Origin: Saprospiraceae bacterium
GTDB lineage: Bacteria; Bacteroidota; Bacteroidia; Chitinophagales; Saprospiraceae
Assembly (NCBI GenBank): GCA_020629035.1
Contig: JAHDEC010000003.1
Location: 183,983-247,982, forward strand
DNA length: 64,000 nt
Reading direction: 5' to 3'
The translations under genes and the position numbers were made by a program. Under the pieces are notes generated by a model, which worked only from the letters and a program-made list of their open reading frames with translations, ran no database searches and was not told where the DNA came from. Shown piece by piece: positions 9,360 through 17,468 of the stretch; positions within the stretch are counted from its first letter, which is position 1; every line of letters begins with the position of its first letter.

Positions 9360-10874
9360 GTGAATAGTTACAGACAACATATCCGACAAATACTCTTAGG
9401 CTTAATCATTATCTGTCTGAGTATTCCATCTGCATATGCCCAGACGTACTTCGATTATCATGAAGAAATTCAAAAAGTATATCAGGATATTTTACAATTT
9501 AAATTTGAAGAGGCTAGTGGTAGACTATTTCAATTATCAGAAACTGAGCCAGACAACTTAGCTATTGTCCATCTAGAAAACTACATTGATTTTTATCAGA
9601 TTTTTATTCTCGAAGAAACTGATGCGTTTAATAGCCTCAAAAACAATAAACAACAGAGAATAAGCCTAATAGAAAAAGCTGAAGATTCAGATCCCTATAA
9701 ATTATTTGTACTTGCAGAAATCAAATTGCAATGGGCACTAGCCCGATTAAAATTTGAAGAATATGTAAAAGCTGGAAACGAACTATATGCAGCTTACCAA
9801 CATTTAGAGACGAACAAACAAAGGTTTCCTTCCTTTAGCTTGAATAACAAGAGTCTTAGTATCATCCACAGTTTAATAGAGACCATTCCTTTACCAGAAA
9901 TGCTGAAGAATATCATCGGTATTCAAGGAAGTATAAGCCAAGGATTAGAAGAAATAGAAAGTCTACTAGCTCAGGACGATTTAAAGGAGCAATTCTTTTA
10001 TCAAGAGGCTGAAGCGATAAATACCTATATTTTATTTTATCAGGCAAATCAAGCTGTAAAAGCTATGGCTTTTTTAAAAGCCTCGAGTTTAAACCAAGCC
10101 AAGGATCCAGTTTCTTTATTTCTATTTGCAAAAATTGCCCAACGTTCTGGAGAAAATGACGAGGTGATTAAGCGGGTTCAAAGCTATCTAGACGCGCATC
10201 CGGATTCTCCTTTTAGTTACTTGTATTTTTTGCTTGGAAGTGCAAAACTGAATCGACTAGATCTCGATGCTGATAAAGATATACTTAAGTTTCTAGCATC
10301 CTTTAAAGGGCGCCATTATATTAAAGAAGCCTATCAAAAACTGGCCTGGTATGAGTTAGCGGTTAACAATAACCTAGCAGGTTACAAATCCTACATGAGC
10401 AGTTGCTTAATAAATGGAAATGCCATTATAGATGGAGATTTACAAGCTGAGCACGAGGCAAAATCTTTGCACCTTCCTCAAGTCTCCTTATTAAAAGCAA
10501 GATTGTTATACGATGGTTCTTATTACAATCAAGCCTATGATTTACTGATTAAAAAGGCCCATGAATTTTACCCGCAAGAGCAATCTCATTTGGAGTATTT
10601 TTATCGATTAGCCAGAGTGACTCAAGCGCTTGCTAACTATCGTGAAGCCATTGAATATTACGAAACTATTCTATCAAATGAGCGCTATAATTATTCGTAT
10701 CTCTCTTGCAATGCCGCCCTGCAATGTGGGTTAATTTTCGAGGCGCAACGTAAATGGGAAGAAGCGGAAGATTACTACACAAAATGTCTAGGCTTAAAAC
10801 CTGATAAATATAAAAACAGTTTGCACCAAAAAGCAAAATCAGGTTTAGCAAGGATAGATCAGAAAAGTAAATAA
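9360..10874 (+). CDS. Secreted TPR-repeat protein
   Basis: 504 residues if started at the GTG at 9360. That start gives a clean signal peptide (hydrophobic LLGLIIICLSI, then Ala-Tyr-Ala before Gln). The in-frame TTG at 9324 lies inside the terminator hairpin and would add residues in front of the signal peptide, so it is rejected. The body is helical. TPR-like motifs are clearest near the C-terminus (ALANYREAIEYYETIL, EAQRKWEEAEDYYTKCLGL), with a DPYKLFVLAEIKLQWALARL helix near residue 118. No enzymatic motif. Inference: a periplasmic scaffold protein. It stands alone after a terminator. Confidence 0.8.
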   Translation: MNSYRQHIRQILLGLIIICLSIPSAYAQTYFDYHEEIQKVYQDILQFKFEEASGRLFQLSETEPDNLAIVHLENYIDFYQIFILEETDAFNSLKNNKQQRISLIEKAEDSDPYKLFVLAEIKLQWALARLKFEEYVKAGNELYAAYQHLETNKQRFPSFSLNNKSLSIIHSLIETIPLPEMLKNIIGIQGSISQGLEEIESLLAQDDLKEQFFYQEAEAINTYILFYQANQAVKAMAFLKASSLNQAKDPVSLFLFAKIAQRSGENDEVIKRVQSYLDAHPDSPFSYLYFLLGSAKLNRLDLDADKDILKFLASFKGRHYIKEAYQKLAWYELAVNNNLAGYKSYMSSCLINGNAIIDGDLQAEHEAKSLHLPQVSLLKARLLYDGSYYNQAYDLLIKKAHEFYPQEQSHLEYFYRLARVTQALANYREAIEYYETILSNERYNYSYLSCNAALQCGLIFEAQRKWEEAEDYYTKCLGLKPDKYKNSLHQKAKSGLARIDQKSK

Positions 10875-10966
10875 GTTTATTATTATGGTCTTTGTTTTCC
10901 TTTATCTGGCTTGATTTCTCAACTGGTTTTATTTTCATTATATTAGGATACATAAAAACTTAGATC

Positions 10967-12424
10967 ATGAAGAGAACCATCCTTTTATCCATAATATTTT
11001 CTCTAGCTTTTCTTACCGTTAAGGCCCAATTGCCAAATGGGGCTATTGCACCTAACTTTGTAGCTACCGACATCGATGGTAATGAGCACAATTTATATGA
11101 AGTTTTAGGCTCGGGTAAACAAGTTATTCTTGATTTTTCCACCACCTGGTGCGGACCATGCTGGAGCTACCACACCACGGGTGCTTTAGAAGCCATTTAT
11201 GAAGAAATGGGGCCAGACGGGACAGACGAATTAATGGTCTATTATATTGAAAGTGATATAGAGACCACCATGGATGATTTACTTGGTTTAACGCCTGGTT
11301 CGCAAGGTGATTGGGTAACTGGAACTGAATATCCGATTATAGATGATTCGAGTATTAAATCGCCTTATCAAGTGGGTTCATATCCTACAATTATTAAAGT
11401 TTGTGGAGATAGAAAAGTTGAAAATATTGGAGCGGTTAATTTGGAGACATTACGTGCTGAAGTAGCTAGCTGTCCCACCATTGAAGTACCCTCTAGTCCT
11501 TATTTTTATGCCTCAAATTATAATGGTTGTGGATCTTTAGATGTTCAATTTAGTGACAATTCTTGGCCACCACCAAACAGTTATTCTTGGGATTTTGGGG
11601 ATGGAACCACTTCTAATGAAGCAGCGCCTTTTCATACTTATGAAAATCCAGGGAATTATGATGTAAGTTTAGAAGTAGAAAATGACTATGGAGGAGAATT
11701 GATAACAAAAGAAGATTTAATCCAAATTGGGGAAGGAGAGCCAAACGCTAGTTTAGCGGTCGGGCCCGAGAATCATGAGATTGGTTCTGGAAGATATTTT
11801 GAAGGTGGACACCAGGCATTAATTTTTGATGTACACGAACCCATCGTCTTAAATCGAGTGACCGTTTTTTCGGATGCAGCAATGGATCGTACAATAGTAC
11901 TTGTAGATGGAAGCGGTGAACTTGTAAACATTAAAACGGTATTTATTCCAGAAGGTGAACAATCCGTGGATATTAATTTTTATATACCGGAGGGAACAGA
12001 CTATAGACTTGGTCTTTATACCGATGCATTTTTATTTAGGAATGATGGAGGTGTTAATTATCCTTATGAGATTGAAAATTTAGTCTCTATAACCACGAGT
12101 ACGGCTAACTCTAATCCAGGCCAATATTATTATTATTTCTACGATTGGGACGTAAGAGAAGCCGGCTGCACTCCTGCACTTGATGCCGAAGATGAGCTTT
12201 ACTCATTGCTAAGTATTTATCCTAATCCTGTCCAAGACATACTGATAATTGATGGAGATAAAGCATTAGTTGAACAAGTGACTATATATTCGAATACTGG
12301 TCAAGTAATACCTATTAATGTCGAACAAAGCTCATCAGGAGTTAAGATGGACCTTGCTCATCTTATGGACGGTATCTATTTTGTGACACTGGGAGAAAAA
12401 ACTTTTAAGTTTCAGAAAATGTGA
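10967..12424 (+). CDS. Secreted thioredoxin-like protein with PKD domain and T9SS sorting domain
   Basis: 485 residues. The signal peptide ends at residue 20 (Val-Lys-Ala before Gln). Residues ~25-165 are a thioredoxin/redoxin fold with the active-site motif W61-C-G-P-C65-W. Residues ~190-255 are a PKD domain (SYSWDFGDGTTS, HTYENPGNYDVSLEV). Residues ~412-485 are a type A T9SS sorting domain (SIYPNPVQD, then GIYFVTLGEKTFKFQKM). Expected: a cell-surface or released disulfide/thiol oxidoreductase. The active-site cysteines are intact, so it should be redox-active. It stands alone and ends at a strong terminator. Confidence 0.92.
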   Translation: MKRTILLSIIFSLAFLTVKAQLPNGAIAPNFVATDIDGNEHNLYEVLGSGKQVILDFSTTWCGPCWSYHTTGALEAIYEEMGPDGTDELMVYYIESDIETTMDDLLGLTPGSQGDWVTGTEYPIIDDSSIKSPYQVGSYPTIIKVCGDRKVENIGAVNLETLRAEVASCPTIEVPSSPYFYASNYNGCGSLDVQFSDNSWPPPNSYSWDFGDGTTSNEAAPFHTYENPGNYDVSLEVENDYGGELITKEDLIQIGEGEPNASLAVGPENHEIGSGRYFEGGHQALIFDVHEPIVLNRVTVFSDAAMDRTIVLVDGSGELVNIKTVFIPEGEQSVDINFYIPEGTDYRLGLYTDAFLFRNDGGVNYPYEIENLVSITTSTANSNPGQYYYYFYDWDVREAGCTPALDAEDELYSLLSIYPNPVQDILIIDGDKALVEQVTIYSNTGQVIPINVEQSSSGVKMDLAHLMDGIYFVTLGEKTFKFQKM

Positions 12425-12445
12425 ACCTTAATTAGACAAAAAATT

Positions 12446-12482
12446 AATCCGCTCACGAGCTAGGCTTATGAGCGGATTTTTA
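12446..12482 (+). terminator. Rho-independent terminator after thioredoxin-PKD gene
   Basis: A 10-bp perfect inverted repeat (12446-12455 with 12469-12478) with a 13-base loop and a T run. It lies 22 bases after the stop codon. Confidence 0.88.
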
Positions 12483-12521
12483 ATAGGAATTTGTGTAATA
12501 ATGACTGATAAAACAAAATGA

Positions 12522-12950
12522 TTATTCTGAATATCTCATGCTGGGAGATTTTAATTTTTTGAGCATTGCTAGCCCTAAATCTTGATCTAAAACCTCAAAA
12601 TCCGAATTGCTCAAATATAAATGAGGAAGAAATTTTTGTTGAACATAATAGCTTTGTCCCGCTTTAGCTTCGATCGCATAGTAGCCTTCTTTACCCGTAT
12701 CACATTTTAAGAAAACTGTTCCTGGATCGACTTCCCATGACAGATAACTTTTGGGTCCAAGTCGTCCTCGAAGTGTTTCTCCTTAATAAATATCAGTGTT
12801 TACGGCATAGCCAAAATAGTTGGTTCTCATTACGTAAATGGTTGCTGTTGTTGGGTTTAGGGTAGAGCTAGAGCCTAGCTTAGTATACTGCTTTGTGGGT
12901 GCGCAGGAGATAACGAATAGGCTAGTTAACATGAACAAAAGGTATCGCAT
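12522..12950 (-). pseudogene. DUF2846-like lipoprotein gene interrupted by in-frame TAA
   Basis: Reading the minus strand from the ATG at 12950 gives a lipoprotein signal (LLFMLTSLFVISC, Cys at residue 16) and 55 codons ending NTDIY. One TAA follows (12783-12785), then another 86 codons open in the same frame to a TAA at 12522. The part after the stop (GETLRG, KSYLSWEVDPGT, AKAGQSYYVQQKF) continues the pattern of DUF2846-like lipoproteins (knob, then W/Y-E-V-x-P-G, then G-x-x-Y-Y-V). The full 142-codon frame therefore looks like one gene broken by a single base change. It may be a recent pseudogene or a sequencing error. No neighbour shares its direction. Confidence 0.72.
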
Positions 12951-13158
12951 TTTGTGGTTTTTTGTATTAAAAAAATGGTTTAATGAAATGCACTTTATCT
13001 AAAAGCTTTTTACAAGATTTGATTTAGGTAAGTGTGATTATTATATCGATTATATGTTCTTAAAGACGATTGCTTTGGTATCTCAGTTGGTAAGGCAATA
13101 ATTAAGTATTTGTTAAATGACTTTCTCCAATATTTATATTGGCCAATGTCGTGATAGC

Positions 13159-13179
13159 GAAGATTGTTAATTAATCTTC
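13159..13179. promoter_or_regulatory. Inverted repeat upstream of SdiA-regulated-domain gene
   Basis: A 7-bp inverted repeat (13159-13165 with 13173-13179, 7-base loop) ends 28 bases before the ATG at 13208. The rest of 12951-13207 is AT-rich and shows no gene or clear promoter. The repeat could be an operator or a leader hairpin. It has no following T run, so a terminator is unlikely. Confidence 0.35.
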
Positions 13180-13207
13180 ATATTTTCGATGCTAGATAAA
13201 CCTTGGT

Positions 13208-14113
13208 ATGCCTACATTTTATTGGATTAGTTTATTGGCTTGTTTTAGCTTAACTGCATGCTTTTATCGCAGTGCTAATATGGGAAAAGCAACATTGGCC
13301 AAAGAAGCCATAGGCTATACTTTTAGTGAGCCAGCAAAGGTGTTTGATTTACCAAAGCAACTGGTAGAAGTTAGTGGACTTAGCTATCGTGATGATAAGC
13401 TCTACACCTTAAATGACGAGGAAGGAATTATATTTACCCTTGATCCTTCGGATGGGAACATACTGGCAAAAAATGAAATAACAGGGCTCGGCGATTACGA
13501 GGGAATTTGCAGTTGGGCAGATACAACAGTGATTATTAAGAGCAAAGGCCATTTAATTTTTTACGATGAGTCAAATAAAACCACCAAGAAAATAAATACC
13601 CAACTCAAAAGTGAACATAATGTTGAAGGTCTATGCCTTGACCAAAGCAGAAAAAATCTGTTGATAGCTGGTAAAGGAGTCCCTTACAACAATGCTATTA
13701 ATCAGCGCGCCATTTATATTTACCCTTTAGCAGATCTCGAACAAACTGATTTAGCTATTTTTCATATGATCCATGTAGATACGCTCTATGCTTGGTATAA
13801 ACATCGTTATGGCTTGACTAGCAACATTGAACAAAATCAAAAAATAGAAAAACGAATTAAATCCTTTGCACCTTCAAGTATAGCTATTCATCCCATAAAT
13901 CATTCAATATATATCAGTTCATCAAAGGGAAAATTCATATTAATGCTAGATAAAGACCTAAACATCCAACGAATTGCTTTACTGGATAAAACAGTGATTG
14001 AGCAGCCGGAAGGATTATGTTTTAGTCCCTCAGGCACCCTCTTTTTAAGTTCTGAAGGCAAACAAAATCCTGGGAGAATATTTGTCTATGAAATGGAGCT
14101 TAAGCATCAATAG
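13208..14113 (+). CDS. SdiA-regulated-domain lipoprotein (beta-propeller-like)
   Basis: 301 residues with a lipoprotein signal (Leu-Thr-Ala-Cys18). The body fits the SdiA-regulated family (PF06977 type). It has LVEVSGLSYRDDKLYTLNDEEG, with the conserved E-S/I-S-G-L-S and N-D-E, then GLGDYEGIC, NVEGLCLDQ, and near the end QPEGLCFSPSGTLFLSSEG. These are repeated blades of a propeller. The family is annotated from genes controlled by SdiA in enterobacteria; its biochemical role is not known. Here it is probably a periplasm-facing lipoprotein. It stands alone, convergent with the cupin gene. Confidence 0.82.
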   Translation: MPTFYWISLLACFSLTACFYRSANMGKATLAKEAIGYTFSEPAKVFDLPKQLVEVSGLSYRDDKLYTLNDEEGIIFTLDPSDGNILAKNEITGLGDYEGICSWADTTVIIKSKGHLIFYDESNKTTKKINTQLKSEHNVEGLCLDQSRKNLLIAGKGVPYNNAINQRAIYIYPLADLEQTDLAIFHMIHVDTLYAWYKHRYGLTSNIEQNQKIEKRIKSFAPSSIAIHPINHSIYISSSKGKFILMLDKDLNIQRIALLDKTVIEQPEGLCFSPSGTLFLSSEGKQNPGRIFVYEMELKHQ

Positions 14114-14190
14114 TAGACCATTTTTTTTGCTCAGATTTTCAATACCATTATTACTGTAACTTGGTTAGCCTAGTTTTTTCCAGTTTTACA

Positions 14191-14550
14191 CTAGATGGAC
14201 TCAAATTTATCCACGGTTATTTTATGCTGGACATTACCCGTGTGTTTAATGTCACTAGGTTCGAATAGCATAATTAAAACTTCCTCTTCAGCAATGGGTT
14301 TGTGCTCAACTCCTTTAGGAATCACCGTTAATTCACCAGGTAGAAGAGTAATAGTTTGGTCCCGAAACGCAATATCAAGCTTGCCTTTAATTACCATAAA
14401 CATCTCATCTTCATGTTCGTGACTGTGCCAAACAAAAGATCCTTTTAACTTGGCTAGCTTGACATCTTGACCATTCAGCTGAGCGACAATCTTTGGACTC
14501 CAATGGTCTGAAAAAAGTCCAAATTTTTGTTCGATATTAATAACTTCCAT
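14191..14550 (-). CDS. Small cupin-domain protein
   Basis: 119 residues, a single cupin barrel. Motif 1 is W41-H42-x-H44-x4-E49-M-F with Gly56; motif 2 is GELTVIPKGVEH83. All four usual metal ligands (His42, His44, Glu49, His83) are present. Members bind a metal and act as small isomerases, dioxygenases or sensors; the substrate cannot be read from the sequence. Single gene between convergent and divergent neighbours. Confidence 0.88.
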   Translation of the reverse strand: MEVINIEQKFGLFSDHWSPKIVAQLNGQDVKLAKLKGSFVWHSHEHEDEMFMVIKGKLDIAFRDQTITLLPGELTVIPKGVEHKPIAEEEVLIMLFEPSDIKHTGNVQHKITVDKFESI

Positions 14551-14633
14551 ACATTAATTTGAGCATAATATGCAAACTTAGCAAATGATAGCTAGGATTG
14601 TTAACCATCCACCATTCATAAAACGCTAAACCT

Positions 14634-15122
14634 ATGAAATTAAATTATTTCGCCATGTGCCTAATTGCATGGACTCCATTGCTAATTGCCTATGTTTGGT
14701 ATCGACCGGATTCGCTCATTCGTCGCAAATTTGGTCCATCAGTACATCAAGTTTGGTTTAATGGGATAGGAATACCCAAATTGCTTGTTGCTTATCTGGG
14801 TAGTCTTTTGTTGACTTATGGATTTATGAATTTGGTGATACATCAATTGGGGTTTTATGAGTTGTTTTTTACAGATATAATGACTGGAAGTGAAACAGCC
14901 AAGATCATTGTTGAAGACTTTTTAGCCAAGTATGGAGATAAACACAGGCATGCAGGACACGGATTACTTCATGGTTTTATCAATGCATTTTGTTTTGCAT
15001 TACCAGTGTTGATTTGGAATTCTTTTATGGAATCTAAACCGATAAAAGAATTGATATTTCACTTTTCATATTGGCTAATTACTAGTATGATTGTCTGTGC
15101 CTTTATTTCAGCATTTGTTTAA
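14634..15122 (+). CDS. DUF1761-like integral membrane protein
   Basis: 162 residues with four predicted membrane segments (about 6-22, 55-75, 110-128, 140-160). The arrangement of a W-Y-x-P motif after the first segment (AYVWYRP), a short loop, and a His-rich stretch (HRHAGHGLLHGF) before the third segment is like DUF1761 proteins, whose role is unknown. It is the first of four same-strand genes (to 17176), with a 39-base gap to the nitronate monooxygenase gene. Confidence 0.65.
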   Translation: MKLNYFAMCLIAWTPLLIAYVWYRPDSLIRRKFGPSVHQVWFNGIGIPKLLVAYLGSLLLTYGFMNLVIHQLGFYELFFTDIMTGSETAKIIVEDFLAKYGDKHRHAGHGLLHGFINAFCFALPVLIWNSFMESKPIKELIFHFSYWLITSMIVCAFISAFV

Positions 15123-15161
15123 GCTCATTTATAAGTTTAATTTTACGTCACAAATATTAGT

Positions 15162-16139
15162 ATGTCCAAAAAAGCTTTACTTGATTCGTTTAATTTGTCT
15201 TTGCCAATTGTTGCGGCTCCGATGTTTATTGTTTCCCAATTAGAACTTGTAAAAGCTGGGATGAAATCAGGGATTATTGCGGCTATGCCCGCTTTAAATA
15301 ATCGAACAACTGAGGGTTTTGATGAATGGTTAACGGAACTAGATGAATTTCGCGCAAGTGAAAAACAAGCAAATGGGAAAGATTTACCTCCATATGCTAT
15401 TAACCTGATTGTACACAAAACTAATTTCAGAGTCATGCCTGACTTAGAAATTATCGTTAAGCATAAAGTGCCTATTGTTATTACTTCATTAGGAGCTAAT
15501 GAGGATGTTGTGAAAGCAGTACACAGTTATGGAGGTCTTGTATTCCATGACGTAACGAATAGCTATCACGCTCAGAAAGCGATCAATGTAGGTGTGGATG
15601 GATTGATTCTTGTTACAGCAGGAGCTGGTGGACATGCGGGGACCTTGAATCCAATACCTTTTATCCAAGAGATTCGGAGCATGTTTGATGGCATCATACT
15701 TTTAGGTGGTTGTTTAAGCAACGGAAAAGATGTAGCAACTGCTCTTCAGATGGGTGCAGATTTGGCTTATATGGGTACTAGGTTTATCAACACAGATGAA
15801 GCTAAAGCCCCGGAAGCCTATAAGGATATGATTATAGCATCTGGGACAAGAGACATTGTCTATACTGCCGCAATTTCAGGTGTGCCGGCTAACTTTTTAG
15901 GTAAGAGTTTGGAGGCAGCTGGTATTACTAAAGAATTATGGGAGCAAAAAGTAAAAGTTGATTTTGGAAAAGAACTTGATACGGAGGCAAAGGCCTGGAC
16001 GACCATTTGGTCTGCAGGTCAAGGTTCTGCAACCATACAAAAAACAGAACCCATGGCCGAATTAGTAGCACAAATGAAATTAGATTTTAAAGATTCTATT
16101 GACACACTGAATTCCATTAGTGAACAATACACAAGCTAA
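15162..16139 (+). CDS. Nitronate monooxygenase (2-nitropropane dioxygenase family)
   Basis: 325 residues, an FMN-dependent TIM barrel. Family marks: PIVAAPMFIVSQLELVKAGM at the N-terminus, VITSLGANEDVVKAVHSYG, GVDGLILVTAGAGGHAGT (catalytic-type His158), GGCLSNGKDVATALQMGADLAYMGTRF (phosphate binding). The family oxidises alkyl nitronates to carbonyl compounds plus nitrite; several relatives are FMN reductase-like or act on enoyl substrates. Members near lipid genes can be enoyl-ACP reductase FabK-like. The next gene is an acyltransferase 12 bases on, so a lipid role is possible but not shown. Confidence 0.9.
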   Translation: MSKKALLDSFNLSLPIVAAPMFIVSQLELVKAGMKSGIIAAMPALNNRTTEGFDEWLTELDEFRASEKQANGKDLPPYAINLIVHKTNFRVMPDLEIIVKHKVPIVITSLGANEDVVKAVHSYGGLVFHDVTNSYHAQKAINVGVDGLILVTAGAGGHAGTLNPIPFIQEIRSMFDGIILLGGCLSNGKDVATALQMGADLAYMGTRFINTDEAKAPEAYKDMIIASGTRDIVYTAAISGVPANFLGKSLEAAGITKELWEQKVKVDFGKELDTEAKAWTTIWSAGQGSATIQKTEPMAELVAQMKLDFKDSIDTLNSISEQYTS

Positions 16140-16151
16140 AGAGAAGATCTT

Positions 16152-16736
16152 ATGTCCATTAAACAGTCCTTGGCAAAGATGATACTTACACTTACAGGCT
16201 GGAAGTATAAAAAAGCCATAGTTCCTCCAGAAGCTCAACGGTGCATGTTAGTATATGCTCCACACACGTCTAATTGGGATTGGTTTTGGGGTACTGTGCA
16301 TATGATGGCATGGGGTGTGCCGATGAAAGTGGTTATTAAAAGGGCTTGGACAAAATTTCCCTTTGGTTTAGTTTTAAAACCTCTTGGAGCGGTAGGAATA
16401 AGCCGATCGACTGATAAGAAACCAGACAAAAAGAATCAAGTTTATAGACTATCTTCTGTATTTAAAGATTACGAGAAAATAGCTTTTGTGATTACTCCAG
16501 AAGGAAGTAGATCATTAAGAAAACAGTGGAAAACAGGTTTCTACCATGTGGCGAAACTGGCTAAAGTGCCTATTGTTTTAATCTCTGCTGATGTTCGAAA
16601 AAAAGAGGTAAAATTTGGACCATTATTAGATCCTAATGACTCTTTAGAAGTTGTAATGACCCAGATGATGGACTTCTATAGAGATGCAGTAGCTTTTTAT
16701 CCGGAAAACTTTGCTTTAGACGAAAGATATAGCTAA
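16152..16736 (+). CDS. Small 1-acyl-glycerophosphate acyltransferase-like protein (PlsC family)
   Basis: 194 residues. The acyltransferase motif H38-T-S-N-W-D43 (HxxxxD) and the second motif PEGSR (116-120) are intact, followed by FYHVAKLAKVPIVLIS. The protein is shorter than PlsC and lacks a clear N-terminal membrane helix, like the compact Bacteroidota family often annotated as glycerol acyltransferase. Expected: transfer of an acyl chain to a lysophospholipid or aminolipid at the inner membrane. It overlaps the SRPBCC gene by one base (TAATG). Confidence 0.87.
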   Translation: MSIKQSLAKMILTLTGWKYKKAIVPPEAQRCMLVYAPHTSNWDWFWGTVHMMAWGVPMKVVIKRAWTKFPFGLVLKPLGAVGISRSTDKKPDKKNQVYRLSSVFKDYEKIAFVITPEGSRSLRKQWKTGFYHVAKLAKVPIVLISADVRKKEVKFGPLLDPNDSLEVVMTQMMDFYRDAVAFYPENFALDERYS

Positions 16737-17176
16737 TGAAAAAACAAGATTTACCGATTAAGCAAGAAGTCCATATTGAAGCAAACAAAGCAAAAGTGTG
16801 GAAAGCCTTAACTCATCTTCCTAGTATGAAGCAATGGTATTTTGATAATATACCAGCTTTTGAGCCTATGGTAGGCTTTAAAACTCAGTTTGCTGTGTCT
16901 AGTGGTCCTCGTTCATTTACTCATCTTTGGGAAGTTGTAGAAGTCGAACCAGAGCTATGTATTGCTTATACCTGGAGGTATCAAGAATATGCTGGTGATT
17001 CCATAGCGCGCTTTAGCTTAGCTGAGGATAAAGAAGGTACGCTTGTATCATTTGAAGCGATTTTTTTAGAAGACTTTCCGAGTGATATACCTGAATTTAA
17101 GCGGGAAAGCTGCGAAACTGGGTGGAAGTATTTTCTCAACGATAGACTAAAAAAATTTGTAGAAACTAGTCTATAA
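16736..17176 (+). CDS. SRPBCC (START-like, AHSA1) protein
   Basis: 146 residues, a single helix-grip domain: VHIEANKAKVWKAL at the N-terminus (residues ~11-24), the central THLWEVVEVEPELCIAYTWRY, and a C-terminal helix CETGWKYFLNDRLKKFVE. This fits Bet v1-like proteins that bind hydrophobic ligands in a deep pocket. Its start codon overlaps the stop of the acyltransferase, so the two should be translated together, hinting at a lipid-related ligand. No catalytic residues can be named. Confidence 0.85.
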   Translation: MKKQDLPIKQEVHIEANKAKVWKALTHLPSMKQWYFDNIPAFEPMVGFKTQFAVSSGPRSFTHLWEVVEVEPELCIAYTWRYQEYAGDSIARFSLAEDKEGTLVSFEAIFLEDFPSDIPEFKRESCETGWKYFLNDRLKKFVETSL

Positions 17177-17182
17177 ATAGTG

Positions 17183-17401
17183 CTAAAATATGAGCAGTTC
17201 TGACTGCTTTAATAGATAGATGACTAAAACCGTTAAACCAATACTTGTGGAAAGGGCTCCCTGCCAATAGTAGAGTCTAGAACTCCACTGATTCCACATC
17301 TTTTCTCCATATTCTTTTCTTAAATGGACATTAGTTAGTTTCCAAAACAAGTAGGTAAACAAGAAAAAAAGTACGATTGCTATAATCCAAACAGTGACCA
17401 T
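17183..17401 (-). CDS. Small two-helix membrane protein
   Basis: 72 residues. Segments ~3-22 (VTVWIIAIVLFFLFTYLFW) and ~50-68 are hydrophobic, separated by a basic, aromatic loop (RKEYGEKMWNQWSSRLYYWQ). No family recognised. It lies 67 bases after the VOC gene in the same direction and ends convergent with the SRPBCC gene. Real gene inferred from membrane topology and codon use; modest confidence. Confidence 0.5.
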   Translation of the reverse strand: MVTVWIIAIVLFFLFTYLFWKLTNVHLRKEYGEKMWNQWSSRLYYWQGALSTSIGLTVLVIYLLKQSELLIF

Positions 17402-17468
17402 TTAAGATAAGTTTTTCTTCGATTAAATGCTTGGTGAAGTGGGAGAGCTTTGGAATAATGGATTAAAA

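Noticed and set aside
13077..13097. Stretch resembling a tRNA D-arm (ctcagttggtaaggc).
   Set aside because: No matching acceptor stem, anticodon arm or T-arm (no GGTTCGA) follows within tRNA length; coincidental.
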